Positions 44,205 through 52,918 are shown, numbered from the stretch's first letter. The stretch is DNA of 64,000 nt from Nocardia transvalensis NBRC 15921 (GCF_000308875.1 NZ_BAGL01000121.1:1-64000), one strand, 5' to 3'. The notes: generated by a model not told the origin, from the sequence alone. Program-made: numbers and translations.

Positions 44205-47200
44205 GGCTGCGCCCTGCGGTGAGCCATTCGCGGACCAACTCGATGCGCTGCCCGTTGGCGTCGTAGCCCCACGCGCGCGTTGGCCGGTTATATGCCTCGG
44301 TGGGCGATTGGTGGCAGAACCAGAGGATTTCGCCGCACACGCCTGCGGCGTCGCCGATGACGGAATCCTGGCAGGTGCCCAGGATGGTGACTCGTTGTTG
44401 TGCGGCCACTTCGTTCAGGTCGCGTAGGACATCCTTGCGGTTGACGTCGCCGAGGCTGTTGCCGAGTTCATCGAGGACTAGCATGCGCCCCTCGGCGCCG
44501 TCGGCCGCAAGCAGGGCTGCGAGGACCAGTTGGATGGCGAAGACTTTAACCTGTGCACCGTTTGCCACCTCTCGGTAGGAGACCATGCTTCCCGAGGGTG
44601 AGCGGCGCCAGCGAGGTGAGACCTCCCAGGTCCACGGCATGGTCGGGGTTGCCGGCCGGGTTTCGGTGATGTGCAGTTCGGCCCCGAATCCGCCGCGGGC
44701 TCGATTGAGCCGGTTCAGCGCGATACTGATCTTGTTGAGCGACGTCTCCACTCTGCTACTGATGACGTCCTGAAGCCGGCCCATCTCGGCGTCGAGATCG
44801 CCGATTTCGGTCTGCATCGCTTCTATTCGAGTGGCTCGTTGCTGTTGGGATCGACTGATTCTTGACTCCAGGATCTGATCGCTGTCGGCCCGTGTGTCGA
44901 GTAGGTCCCGCAACGGCCGGGCGATACTGGTGAAGTCCGAGTCTTTACCTGCGACGCCCGCGTCGCCGTCGGCCAGACGCTGGCGACGTTGGCGCGCTTC
45001 GGCAAGCTCCGGCGGCACCTCGGTCGCCGCATTGGTGTAGGCGTCAAGCGCGTCCTTGAGTTTTTCTGCGGCGCGATGTCGCAGGGAGCGTGGTCGCAGT
45101 GTCCGGATCTGCTCGGACTGGGCGTCCAGCAGGTTCTGTGCGGCTTCGGAAGTGTCTGCCCATCCGGCCAACCAGTAATCGAGGTTCAGCTTGTCGCGGT
45201 CTTGTTTCCGTTGTTGGAGCTTGCCTTGCCGGGAGGAGACCTCGCCGTCACACAATCTCACTGCCCCGACGGCCAGCTCGATCTGCTGTTCGTGCCCCTG
45301 GCTCGCGGCTCGTGCATTAACCCAGACGTTTTGGGTGTCCTCGACGGCGGTGTTCAGCGTGGCCAGTTGTGTATCCAGGTCTGAGATCTGTTCGGTCAGT
45401 TCGGCCTCCTGCGTCTCAAGTTGCTCCAATTCCTGGACGGCTTGGGCCGCAGCGAGGGTGTCCTGCGCTGCTTCGAGCGACAGCCGTGCGTACTCCTCGG
45501 CGTCCTTCCTTGTGGTTAATTGTTGTGTCGCACTAAATAATTCGATTTCGGCAGAAGCGATGCGGGCTGCACGACCGGCGATCTCGTCGGTGAATCCGCC
45601 CTGGACCGAGACACCGAGTTCTGCATCGACGGCGCGGTCTGGATCAGGCCGGAATTCCGTGCGGCGCTCAAGGGTCCGAATAAATCCTGCAACCGGGACT
45701 GTGGCCGAGACGCCGTCCGGGAGTTCGGCTGGCTGTCTATTGAGCGGTCCGTCGGCAGTCAGGACTTCTGCCCCGGGCGAGCCCGCGAGCAGTATAAGCG
45801 CATCGTCCTCGTCCTTCCCCGGTGATACGACGATCGTGTTGCGGTACGGCCACAAGCGGGGTTCCCAGTGCGGACGTACCGCTGTCTCCAGGGTGATCTC
45901 ATCGAGTAGCAATGCGGCCGGTATGTTGTTCGCCCGCAGCAATTCCAATGCGGGGCCGGCAGGGCCGCCGCTACCTGACCGTGCATCGGTCAGTGCTCGA
46001 TCGGCCTTGGTATGCGATCGCTCTGCGTCGAGACGATACTGGCGCGCTTCTTCGAATAGTTCTTTCGCGGCATGGACTTCGGCCTCTGCATCCACAGCAG
46101 TGATCCCGGTCCAGGCATCCCGTAGCGGCAGCAGCTCAACTCGTTTTTGCTTGAGTTCACCGAGCTTGCTGTTGGTAATTCCGCGTTGCACGTTCGCGGT
46201 CTCGTATTTCTCCTTGGCCTCGCGGTGGTGCGTCTTCGCGACATCCTCCTCCTCGTGCAGGTTGGTCTGTGCTCGGAGCTCCTGAACAGCGGTCCGCTTG
46301 CCCTCGAGCTCGAGCTTGAGGTCGCTGACCTGCTGTTCGAGTTCACCGATTATCTCCGCGAGTGAGCGATCGGTGGCAGAGACATCCAAATATCCGCTGG
46401 CGAAATGTAAACGCCACATGTGTTCGCCGTCTGCCAAATGCTGCCGTGCCTGGTTGCGGTGGTGAACCGCGTCGAGGTCGGTCTGCTCGTTCGTGCGTGC
46501 CTGCGAATCTTCCGCGATCGTGGTGGCAAGCCGATCTTGCTGTTCGGCCAGTTTGCTGCGCTGCTCCTTTTCGGTCTCGAGTAGGCCCTGCCTGCCGGTT
46601 AGCTCGATTAGGGCATCTCCGATCCGGGCCGGTGTCATTTCGGTCATTTGCTGGGATAGCAGGGAGGGCGCGGACGGACGCATCGGAGTGTCGAGGTAGG
46701 CCATGCATCGCGGCGCTTGTCCGTACAGCTCGCCGGCGAAGCGCCGCGGCCCGAGCTCCTGGGTTCGGGGCAACGCCTCCCACAGGCTGTCGGCGATGGC
46801 GTCCCGTTCGAGATCGGTGTCGGCGATAGCAATATGCAGGCCATACGTCCAGCGAACTTTGACATACGGTGGGCCAGAGGCAACGCGTAACCATACGGTC
46901 AGCGCCGTGGTCTGTGGACTGTCTGGCTCCGCGAAGACACCGACGATGTAGCCGCGGTCAGCCCGCGCGTACCGATGTTGTGGATCGAGGCCGGCCGACT
47001 CTGGTTTGAAGAGCAGGCTGGCAGCGTACTGGGAGCCGTTGGCTTCCAGTCGCCATTGGGCTTCGCCCAGCAGCAGCGACACCGCGGCTAGAAAGGACGT
47101 CTTGCCCGACCCGTTGGAATCGCTCTTGGGTCCCTGGCCGGACACGGCGACGAATGTCCCGGGGACAAGCGCGACCGCGTGCGTGGTTAATCGTGCGATG

Positions 47201-47286
47201 TCGAATGTCTGGACTGCGACGAGGTGACGATTGCCGACGACCCCGTTCCGGCTCGAGTGCTCGGTGTCGGTATCCAGGTCGATCAC
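44197..47286 (-). CDS. SMC/MukB-like ATPase (JetC/MksB-like)
   Basis: 1029 residues from the GTG at 47286, which overlaps the previous stop (GTGA) and has GGGGAG upstream; an earlier ATG would add a Pro/Arg-rich, non-family tail. Walker A is GPKSDSNGSGKTSF (about 52-65) and Walker B is RMLVLDELGNSLGD (about 934-947), preceded by a signature-like ANGAQVKV segment. Long coiled coils run from about 245-450 and 600-860 with a compact hinge-like segment between (about 460-590, NNIPAALLLDEI). This is the DNA-loop-extruding motor of Wadjet/MksBEFG systems. It is shorter than MukB but normal for small SMC-like ATPases. Confidence 0.75.
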   Translation of the reverse strand: MIDLDTDTEHSSRNGVVGNRHLVAVQTFDIARLTTHAVALVPGTFVAVSGQGPKSDSNGSGKTSFLAAVSLLLGEAQWRLEANGSQYAASLLFKPESAGLDPQHRYARADRGYIVGVFAEPDSPQTTALTVWLRVASGPPYVKVRWTYGLHIAIADTDLERDAIADSLWEALPRTQELGPRRFAGELYGQAPRCMAYLDTPMRPSAPSLLSQQMTEMTPARIGDALIELTGRQGLLETEKEQRSKLAEQQDRLATTIAEDSQARTNEQTDLDAVHHRNQARQHLADGEHMWRLHFASGYLDVSATDRSLAEIIGELEQQVSDLKLELEGKRTAVQELRAQTNLHEEEDVAKTHHREAKEKYETANVQRGITNSKLGELKQKRVELLPLRDAWTGITAVDAEAEVHAAKELFEEARQYRLDAERSHTKADRALTDARSGSGGPAGPALELLRANNIPAALLLDEITLETAVRPHWEPRLWPYRNTIVVSPGKDEDDALILLAGSPGAEVLTADGPLNRQPAELPDGVSATVPVAGFIRTLERRTEFRPDPDRAVDAELGVSVQGGFTDEIAGRAARIASAEIELFSATQQLTTRKDAEEYARLSLEAAQDTLAAAQAVQELEQLETQEAELTEQISDLDTQLATLNTAVEDTQNVWVNARAASQGHEQQIELAVGAVRLCDGEVSSRQGKLQQRKQDRDKLNLDYWLAGWADTSEAAQNLLDAQSEQIRTLRPRSLRHRAAEKLKDALDAYTNAATEVPPELAEARQRRQRLADGDAGVAGKDSDFTSIARPLRDLLDTRADSDQILESRISRSQQQRATRIEAMQTEIGDLDAEMGRLQDVISSRVETSLNKISIALNRLNRARGGFGAELHITETRPATPTMPWTWEVSPRWRRSPSGSMVSYREVANGAQVKVFAIQLVLAALLAADGAEGRMLVLDELGNSLGDVNRKDVLRDLNEVAAQQRVTILGTCQDSVIGDAAGVCGEILWFCHQSPTEAYNRPTRAWGYDANGQRIELVREWLTAGRSLV

Positions 47287-47918
47287 AAGATCTCCCCGTT
47301 CTGTGTGGTTTGTTGGCGGCGGGCGAGGCGGCGTCGGCGGATGACGTCGGCCATGACGCCGTGAGGTTGTGCGAGCAGAATCATGTTTTCCCAAAGTGTT
47401 TCGGAGACCTGCGCTGTCAATCGGGCCAGCTGAGGTCCGGGCAGGTAGCTGTGGTGCACTCCGTACCCCAGAATTCCGGCCTCGCGTAGCCGCTGGAGGG
47501 CGGCGCGTACCTTGACATCCGGCACCTTGGACTTCAGGAGCTGCTTCGTATGTACTGGTTCTCCGTCTGTCCAGTCGTGCCCTCGAATCCGGCCGGCGGA
47601 ACGCGGTATCGCGACGCTATGCAGAAGTACGAGTGCGAGCACCGCACGGTCATCCGGTCGCAACACGCCGATACCGGCCGCGGCGAGACGTTGGCCGATG
47701 CGATCGTCGTAGCCCGACAGGTAGCCGCTGCCGATGCGAAGCAGGACACGGCCGTGTTCACCGAGGCAACGCTCAAGCGTCGCGCGCAGAGACGGATCGA
47801 GCAAGGCTCGGAATCCTTCAACGGTTACGGGGTTGTCCGCAGTCTCCACCGCTGCTAGAGCGTCGAGCACGTCTACCTGTCGCGCGGGCGGGAGATCCGC
47901 CAGTGGCAGCCCGGTCAT
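47283..47918 (-). CDS. winged-helix accessory subunit of the SMC operon (kite-like A)
   Basis: 211 residues. The C-terminal half has a winged-helix pattern (VLALVLLHSVAIP, VKVRAALQRLREAGIL-GYG-x-HSYLPGPQLARL) like kite/MukE subunits that bind the kleisin and DNA. The start and stop codons overlap both neighbours by 4 bp. It shows the same arrangement as the protein encoded just upstream, and the two may be diverged paralogues. Confidence 0.6.
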   Translation of the reverse strand: MTGLPLADLPPARQVDVLDALAAVETADNPVTVEGFRALLDPSLRATLERCLGEHGRVLLRIGSGYLSGYDDRIGQRLAAAGIGVLRPDDRAVLALVLLHSVAIPRSAGRIRGHDWTDGEPVHTKQLLKSKVPDVKVRAALQRLREAGILGYGVHHSYLPGPQLARLTAQVSETLWENMILLAQPHGVMADVIRRRRLARRQQTTQNGEIL

Positions 47919-48490
47919 CTGTCGTCCTCCGGTCGGGTGGCGGGTGTCAGCGGCAGCCGGTCATACACAGCTCGCACCGCGATCACCTGGGCTTCTGACC
48001 AGGTGGCCACTGCCAGTCCCAAACGAACCTCGGTTCCATCGAGAATGAGAAAACCCGCTTCGTGCAGTCGGCGAAGCGCGCCCTTACGATGTCGCTGCCC
48101 TCCCTCGCCTCCGTCGACAACTCCCTTCGTCAACGGACCCAGCGCAGCCACGGAGTTGAGGACGATGTCCTCGTCGACTGCTATGCCAGGGAAGGGGTGG
48201 GCGGACCGATCCGGCCAGCAGGCCCGGAGTGCCGCAGCGAAAATCAGGAGCAACACGGTAGGCGGCTTCGCACGAACCATCCCGGTGTCCGCCGCCGGTT
48301 CGGATCCCTCGATCCAGCCCAAGGTGAGCACCGACCGCTGACCGGGCAGCGTCGCCTGGCACAACCTCCTGCCGGCGCGTTCGGCTGCCTCTCGCCACAA
48401 TGCCACCGTCGTCGCGGAGTCCGGTGCGGGCACGTAGCCCCCGGCCCGCATTGTGGCCAGCGCAAGTGCGGTTGGTGACAATTCACTCAT
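47915..48490 (-). CDS. winged-helix accessory subunit of the SMC operon (kite-like B)
   Basis: 191 residues from the ATG at 48490, with GGTGGAG adjacent. The last 85 residues contain LNSVAALGPLTKG and RKGALRRLHEAGFLIL-x-GTEVRLGLAVATWSE, matching the helix-turn-wing layout of the next gene product (RAALQRLREAGIL). The N-terminal half is helical and Ala-rich. The ATG overlaps the upstream stop by 8 bp, and the stop overlaps the next start (ATGA). Known four-gene Wadjet operons encode one kite protein, so two here is unusual. Confidence 0.55.
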   Translation of the reverse strand: MSELSPTALALATMRAGGYVPAPDSATTVALWREAAERAGRRLCQATLPGQRSVLTLGWIEGSEPAADTGMVRAKPPTVLLLIFAAALRACWPDRSAHPFPGIAVDEDIVLNSVAALGPLTKGVVDGGEGGQRHRKGALRRLHEAGFLILDGTEVRLGLAVATWSEAQVIAVRAVYDRLPLTPATRPEDDR

Positions 48491-49751
48491 GCTCCACCGC
48501 CTCATCGGCGATGTTCGTGATTGCGATCGAGGTAACGGGCGGACTCTCGGTGCGGCGCAACGACACCGGCGTCAGATACGACACCGGTGCGTCTGCATCC
48601 GCGAGCAGTTCGTCGCTCATCTCGATCTCGAACGGCGACTCGGGATCGGCGTGGGCACCGAGCAACTCGACGAGCATATTCGCCGCGCCTGGCCAGCCCG
48701 CTGCGCGTAAGCGGCTGGTCAGGTCCGTGTGATTGCTGCCCTGCAGGTGGAGTTCAGCTCCACGGTCACGTCTTCGGCGTGCGGCTTCGGCTCGTCGTTC
48801 GACTCGTTCCATCGGGTCGGGCCCCGGCGGAGGGTCCGCCGGACGTGGAGGACGTCGGCGCACTGCCACACGCGGGCGAAACTGCTGTACGCCTTCGGCG
48901 ACAACAGCCGGTTCCAGCCATGGACTCGGCGGATCGAAGACGGTGGCGGCGAAAACCTCTGCAAGGGCGTCCAGCGGGGCGGTGCGCGCAGCTTCCAGAT
49001 ATTCCTCCGGGTCCAAGAGGGAGAAGTCGCGTGCGGCGGCGCCTTCGTCCAGCAACCGGCCGATGAACTGCTCACGGGCTCCGACGTATCGCTGGGTCTC
49101 GACCACCAATCGGTAGGCGTCCGGATCCAACTCGGGAAAAGCAACTCGCACTTGATCATTGAGTTCGAAGACGTCGTTCATGAGTGATGCATGCCGATGA
49201 TGGCCACGCTGGGCTATCAGTTCCGACAAGGGGCTCGACGACACCAACCGGAGCAGGTGGTCGGCAGAGATAGTCATCATTCGCCGCGCCTGCCTCAAGC
49301 TGGCCCGCACCTGATCCCTAGTAGCCACTCCCGAGGCGAGGTCGGCGCGTGTCCGGTCCAGCAACGTGATGAGTTCGTCCACACCACCGCGCTCGGCCAG
49401 ACGGTCGAACACCAGAATCCCGGCGGCACTGGTGGGGTTGAACACGTAGCGCTGTTGATTCAGCTTGTCGAAGTGCGGCATCAACATGCCGAGCCGACAG
49501 AACAGGTCGAACCTGCTCTGGAAAGTCGCCTCATCAGTGACGCCATGGCATGCGTGTGCGAGCTGCGCTCGGGTGAGACCTCCGGTGGCATCCAACTCGC
49601 CGAATGCCTCGTAGACAGCCCGGGCTACTTCCAGCATCCCCGGTTGGTCGATGACCGCGCCCGCGTTCGCGGCAACCGGCGCTACCAGAGCCCCGACTCG
49701 CTCGAGAAGCCCGTCGGGCTCTGGGGCATTGTTATCGAACAGCGTATTCAT
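48483..49751 (-). CDS. kleisin-like subunit of the SMC operon (JetA/MksF-like)
   Basis: 422 residues from the ATG at 49751 (MNTLFDNN), with a GGGGG tract about 9 nt upstream. The N-terminal winged helix (LTRAQLAHACHGVTDEATFQSRFDLFCRLGML) is followed by long helices (about 100-260), a Pro/Arg-rich linker (about 275-320) and a C-terminal domain including FEIEMSDELLADADAPVSYL. This is the pattern of MukF/MksF kleisins. It is the first gene of the five-gene operon. Assignment to a known Wadjet type is uncertain. Confidence 0.6.
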   Translation of the reverse strand: MNTLFDNNAPEPDGLLERVGALVAPVAANAGAVIDQPGMLEVARAVYEAFGELDATGGLTRAQLAHACHGVTDEATFQSRFDLFCRLGMLMPHFDKLNQQRYVFNPTSAAGILVFDRLAERGGVDELITLLDRTRADLASGVATRDQVRASLRQARRMMTISADHLLRLVSSSPLSELIAQRGHHRHASLMNDVFELNDQVRVAFPELDPDAYRLVVETQRYVGAREQFIGRLLDEGAAARDFSLLDPEEYLEAARTAPLDALAEVFAATVFDPPSPWLEPAVVAEGVQQFRPRVAVRRRPPRPADPPPGPDPMERVERRAEAARRRRDRGAELHLQGSNHTDLTSRLRAAGWPGAANMLVELLGAHADPESPFEIEMSDELLADADAPVSYLTPVSLRRTESPPVTSIAITNIADEAVEHE

Positions 49752-49879
49752 TTCGTGCACCCCCAAAGTGCTGACGCTGCAGAAGATTACAAGAAGCCAC
49801 CGACAACAATGGAGATCGCCGCCTCGGTCACTGGCGCTACGTGGGTGTCTGTAAGCCGCTGGCCAGGTCGGCTTGCACC

Positions 49880-49913
49880 AACTTGTCGTGTTCGTCAACT
49901 TGTCGTGTTCGTC
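49880..49913. repeat. 17-bp tandem duplication upstream of the SMC operon
   Basis: AACTTGTCGTGTTCGTC occurs twice without a gap (49880-49896 and 49897-49913), about 130-160 bp upstream of the kleisin-like start. It lies between that start and a gene remnant. Confidence 0.9.
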
Positions 49914-49918
49914 CGGCG

Positions 49919-50153
49919 TCAACCATCAGGCTGTGGATCCGGCGGGCGGAGCTCCAGCCACAGGACGTCGTCGACGGCTTCGGCGATGGTGTGCAGGTAG
50001 CTGATCACCATGATGAGGTGGCCGCCGCCTGTCTGGGTGCGCACGGCGGTCAAGGCTGACTTCAGCGCGCGGTGTCCAGAGCCGCGAAACCTCGTCGAGG
50101 AGCAACGAACCGAGGCGAGGTCCGCTGCGGGAGTGCAGCTCGGCCATTGCCAT
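49919..50153 (-). pseudogene. C-terminal remnant of a P-loop ATPase
   Basis: Read on the minus strand, one frame gives RLGSLLLDEV (Walker B-like) and, after a shift, another gives ALKSALTAVRTQTGGGHLIM, VISYLHTIAEAVDDVLWLEL, then stop at 49919-49921. The two together look like the C-terminus of an ABC/SMC-type ATPase. There is no start or Walker A. It is probably debris from an earlier gene in this slot. Confidence 0.45.
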
Positions 50154-50181
50154 GGTTTGGAGCCGAGCTTTGAGGTCGTGG

Positions 50182-51138
50182 ATGACCGATCTGCCCTCTT
50201 GTCAACAGCTGCGGCATGATTGGTCTGTGACTAGTCCGCCGAGTACACCCGAAGTGGATGCGTTGGTTGTCTTTCTGTCTGCGGCCCTCGATACGGATAT
50301 TGAGCCCGCGAAGACGATGTTGGCTGAGAATGGGTTCGACTCCATCCAGTGGACGCAGCTTCCGGCCGAGGGACTGGCCAAAGGTTTGCCTGAAATACTT
50401 GGCGATTGCGCTGGGCTCGTTGCCATCATCGACAGAACAAGTGTGGCCCCAGCGGTCCTGCTAGAAATCGGTGCTGCGTTGGGTCGTGGTCTGCCAGTCG
50501 TTGTGTTGGCCATGAAGGCTGAAGCGGCAGAGTCTCTTCCGCCGGTTCTTCGGGAGCTGGCAGTGGTAGTTGCTCAAGGTAATCGGTCGGCGTCGGGCGT
50601 CCGTCTAGCCGAGACTTTGCGGGCGCTGCTGGAGCTTCAGTCGTCTCCAAGTTCCTCGCAGGCCCTATCGGTGCCCGATCAGGCTCGATCGGCATCGATG
50701 GAACTCGTTGAGTCGGCATTCGCTGGCCAGGTCGAAGAAGTGGTTGCAGGTCTTCTCCTGAACAAAGGTGCGCGAATTGTAGCTACTCCAAAATTTCAGG
50801 TCAGCGAGGGGCGTGCCTTCATACCGGATCTGGCGATTTGGGTGGATCGCCTGCCACATCCTGGTTTCAACCCAGTCTTTGTCGAAGTCGCAGGAACCTA
50901 CTGGGACGGAAGAGATCTCGTAAACGCGTTCAGCGAGCGCATCGCGGTTTTTCGTGACCAGATGGCTATCTTCGGTTGTGTACTCGGGCTTGTTGTCACA
51001 CGTGATGAAAGGCCCGTGAGCTGGTACGTCGATGACAAGTCAGCTATTGCCGTGATGGGCTTGGATGTCTTGGCAGAGCAGGACCTCGTGCGCTTGCTCA
51101 GCGACGGCCGCAATCGGTGGGTGCACGGATACCGATGA
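50182..51138 (+). CDS. TIR/deoxyribosyltransferase-like domain fused to a PD-(D/E)XK-like domain
   Basis: 318 residues from an ATG with GAGG 6 nt upstream; a GTG at 50227 is an alternative that trims an irregular N-tail. Residues about 25-115 form a Rossmann-type domain (DALVVFLSAALD, LVAIIDRTS, VLLEIGAALGRGLPVVVLA) where E in LLEIGAALG occupies the catalytic position of TIR/NDT-like NADases and deoxyribosyltransferases. Residues about 190-290 have IPDLAIWVD and PVFVEVAGTYW, which resemble a nuclease core with the Lys missing. It overlaps the next gene by 4 bp (ATGA). The gene is clearly less GC-rich than the chromosome. Confidence 0.55.
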   Translation: MTDLPSCQQLRHDWSVTSPPSTPEVDALVVFLSAALDTDIEPAKTMLAENGFDSIQWTQLPAEGLAKGLPEILGDCAGLVAIIDRTSVAPAVLLEIGAALGRGLPVVVLAMKAEAAESLPPVLRELAVVVAQGNRSASGVRLAETLRALLELQSSPSSSQALSVPDQARSASMELVESAFAGQVEEVVAGLLLNKGARIVATPKFQVSEGRAFIPDLAIWVDRLPHPGFNPVFVEVAGTYWDGRDLVNAFSERIAVFRDQMAIFGCVLGLVVTRDERPVSWYVDDKSAIAVMGLDVLAEQDLVRLLSDGRNRWVHGYR

Positions 51139-51665
51139 CGGCATACGACATCGGCAGGATCCGCCTAGAGTTGGAGAACCTCGCCGTCGCACCCAACTCC
51201 ACGGCCAAAGGAAATAACCTTCAACACCTTGTCAGCTATGTGCTGAGCGAAATCCCAGGGGTTGTCATCCGGGCCAACAACGTACTGGACCATGCTCGCA
51301 GTGACGAGAAGGATCTGTGGGTCCGTCATTCGGGTATGTGCGGCCTCCCGTTCTCCGACTTGTACTTGCCCGTCGAATGCAAGAACGAACAGCGGGCGAC
51401 CTCGGCCAGCGAAGTACGCGACTTCGCCGCGAAGATCCGAACCAGTTCGGGAGTAGATGGCATCCTTGTCACGCGCGGCGGCTTGACCGGTTCGTCGGCG
51501 GATCGCGCTCATGACGTCATTCATCTCGAACTGGCTAGCGGCATTCGCATCACCGTCATCACCTGTAGCGACATCGCTAAACTCACTGAACCGAGCGACC
51601 TCGTCACTCTTCTCAACGATCGGTTCTTCGAGCTTAGGTCGAACAAGACCTACGTCACGATTTAA
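51135..51665 (+). CDS. PD-(D/E)XK restriction endonuclease-like protein
   Basis: 176 residues, ATG overlapping the previous stop. The nuclease core shows D in EKDLWVRH, a FSDLYLPVECKNEQ strand with E-x-K, and QRATSASEVRDFAAKI with the Gln/Arg that often follow, as in Mrr-like enzymes. It then has VDGILVTRGG and ITVITCSDIAKL strands. With the upstream gene it forms a two-gene unit at the right end of the island, plausibly another defence module. Confidence 0.65.
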   Translation: MTAYDIGRIRLELENLAVAPNSTAKGNNLQHLVSYVLSEIPGVVIRANNVLDHARSDEKDLWVRHSGMCGLPFSDLYLPVECKNEQRATSASEVRDFAAKIRTSSGVDGILVTRGGLTGSSADRAHDVIHLELASGIRITVITCSDIAKLTEPSDLVTLLNDRFFELRSNKTYVTI

Positions 51666-51966
51666 CAGGTGTCAACGGCACGACTGCTGTGACTACGGGG
51701 CAGATGCTGCGTGGACGCGGCGAAACCCGCGATGTCACTGTCGCTGAAGGCGACATGCCGCCGACCACAGGATGGTCGGTCAGCGCCGCGACCGACGAAA
51801 CTGGCGGTCATCGCAGGGGATTTGGCATCAAATTTAGCATGACGACAGAACGTCAATGTTCGAGGCAGGTGGGACCGCATGGGTGCTGCAGAAGACCGGA
51901 ATCCTGTTGATCTGCACAGACGGGACGCGGTGATAGGTGGAGACACGCGCGGGACCGCTCCTGGTT
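51666..51966. other. right end of the island, no gene
   Basis: 301 bp between the endonuclease gene and the right core repeat. It contains the arm-type pair (51822-51842) and otherwise nothing I can interpret. Confidence 0.5.
51822..51842 (+). repeat. putative integrase arm-type sites, right end
   Basis: TTGGCATCA (51822-51830) and TTAGCATGA (51834-51842) are spaced 12 bp apart, mirroring the left-end pair in spacing, sequence and orientation. Confidence 0.45.
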
Positions 51967-52025
51967 GGCTCATAACCCAGAGGTCGCAGGTTCAAATCCT
52001 GTCCCCGCTACTAGGGAAGCGGCCC
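51967..52025 (+). repeat. attR: 59-bp copy of the tRNA 3' half
   Basis: Identical to 36710-36768. The upstream flank (CTGGTT) is unrelated to a tRNA 5' half, so this copy is not a gene. It marks the right boundary of the island. Confidence 0.95.
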
Positions 52026-52052
52026 CGGAACCACTGGTTCCGGGGCCGTTTT
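52020..52052 (+). terminator. strong hairpin terminator at the right junction
   Basis: CGGCCCCGGAACC (52020-52032) pairs perfectly with GGTTCCGGGGCCG (52036-52048) across ACT and is followed by TTTT. It is probably the original chromosomal terminator of the tRNA gene, displaced by the insertion. Confidence 0.85.
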
Positions 52053-52098
52053 CGTGGCGTCCTGGCCAGGTGGGGAAGAAGTCGAGTCGGGTTGTCCG

Positions 52099-52725
52099 CT
52101 ACTTGTCGCCGGGCTTCTGCCACAGCACGTAGCTGAAGTTGAATCTGGGGAAGTTTCCGCCGCTCGCGGAAATGGTTTGGATGCGACCGAAGCGCCCCTC
52201 GCTCGACTTCACGCAGTATCGGGTCGTGGTTTCGAAGCGGGCGGCCTCGATGAGTTCGGTCTTGGCGTACGCCACATCCGCGAGCCGGCGGCAGTCGTGC
52301 AACGTCGGTGGCTCGGGTCCGGACCACAGGGCGACCTGGGTGCCGTTGTTCGCGCCGAGGCCGGCGTCCTGCGCCACGAGGTCCGAACCGTCGGGGGTGC
52401 CGTTCTCGACCTTGTTCTTGTCGAGGTCGAACGAGTCGCCACCGAGGTTGGAATACGCGGTGATCGCGATAGTGCCTGTCTTGTAACCACTACCGTCCGG
52501 TTCCCCGGGCCACGGCTGCTCCGGCGGCGCCGCGGACGCATCCGGCGGGGCTGCGTGTACTGAGGGTTCGGCTGCCACACCGGTAGTCGAGGTCGTCGGT
52601 GGCGGCGGCGGGTCGTTCGAGCCTGCTGCGCATTGCGCGACTCCGAGCACGATGGAGACGGGAATCGCGACGACCGCGGCGATCCCTCCGATCTTCTGCC
52701 AGTCGCGTGTGCCACTACCCGCCAT
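52099..52725 (-). CDS. hypothetical membrane-anchored secreted protein
   Basis: 208 residues. There is an N-terminal hydrophobic segment (about 13-32: GGIAAVVAIPVSIVLGVAQ) followed by a Pro/Ser/Thr-rich linker (about 35-75) and an extracellular-type domain of about 130 residues with scattered Trp and three Cys. No family is recognised. It is the first chromosomal gene after the island. Confidence 0.6.
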   Translation of the reverse strand: MAGSGTRDWQKIGGIAAVVAIPVSIVLGVAQCAAGSNDPPPPPTTSTTGVAAEPSVHAAPPDASAAPPEQPWPGEPDGSGYKTGTIAITAYSNLGGDSFDLDKNKVENGTPDGSDLVAQDAGLGANNGTQVALWSGPEPPTLHDCRRLADVAYAKTELIEAARFETTTRYCVKSSEGRFGRIQTISASGGNFPRFNFSYVLWQKPGDK

Positions 52726-52918
52726 GACTATGTCCCCCTCCGCGGCGCCGATCTCCGATTGTTCTCGCGAACACAGTAGAGCGTTGAGCCGCAGATGATC
52801 TCGGGAACGATGGGACTTCGTCGCGCTATCGCGGGGCGAAAGGCTGAGGATATCGGCGTAATACGGGGTGCTGCGACAGTGGGAGGGCCAAGACTACGGC
52901 GTCCGAAGGAGCAGACAG

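Larger units (their letters stand above)
36710..52025. mobile_element. tRNA-integrated genomic island carrying defence genes (about 15.3 kb)
   Basis: The element is bounded by a 59-bp perfect direct repeat at the initiator tRNA. It carries a tyrosine recombinase remnant, a methyltransferase pseudogene, a STAND NTPase, an SMC/Wadjet-like operon and a nuclease pair. No replication, transfer or capsid genes are recognisable, and the integrase is inactivated, so the island appears fixed. Many segments (for example 44.2-51.7 kb) are visibly less GC-rich than the flanking chromosome. Confidence 0.85.

Noticed and set aside
51950..52010. Second tRNA-Met copy
   Set aside because: Only the 3' part from the anticodon stem onward is present; it is the attR copy, not a gene.
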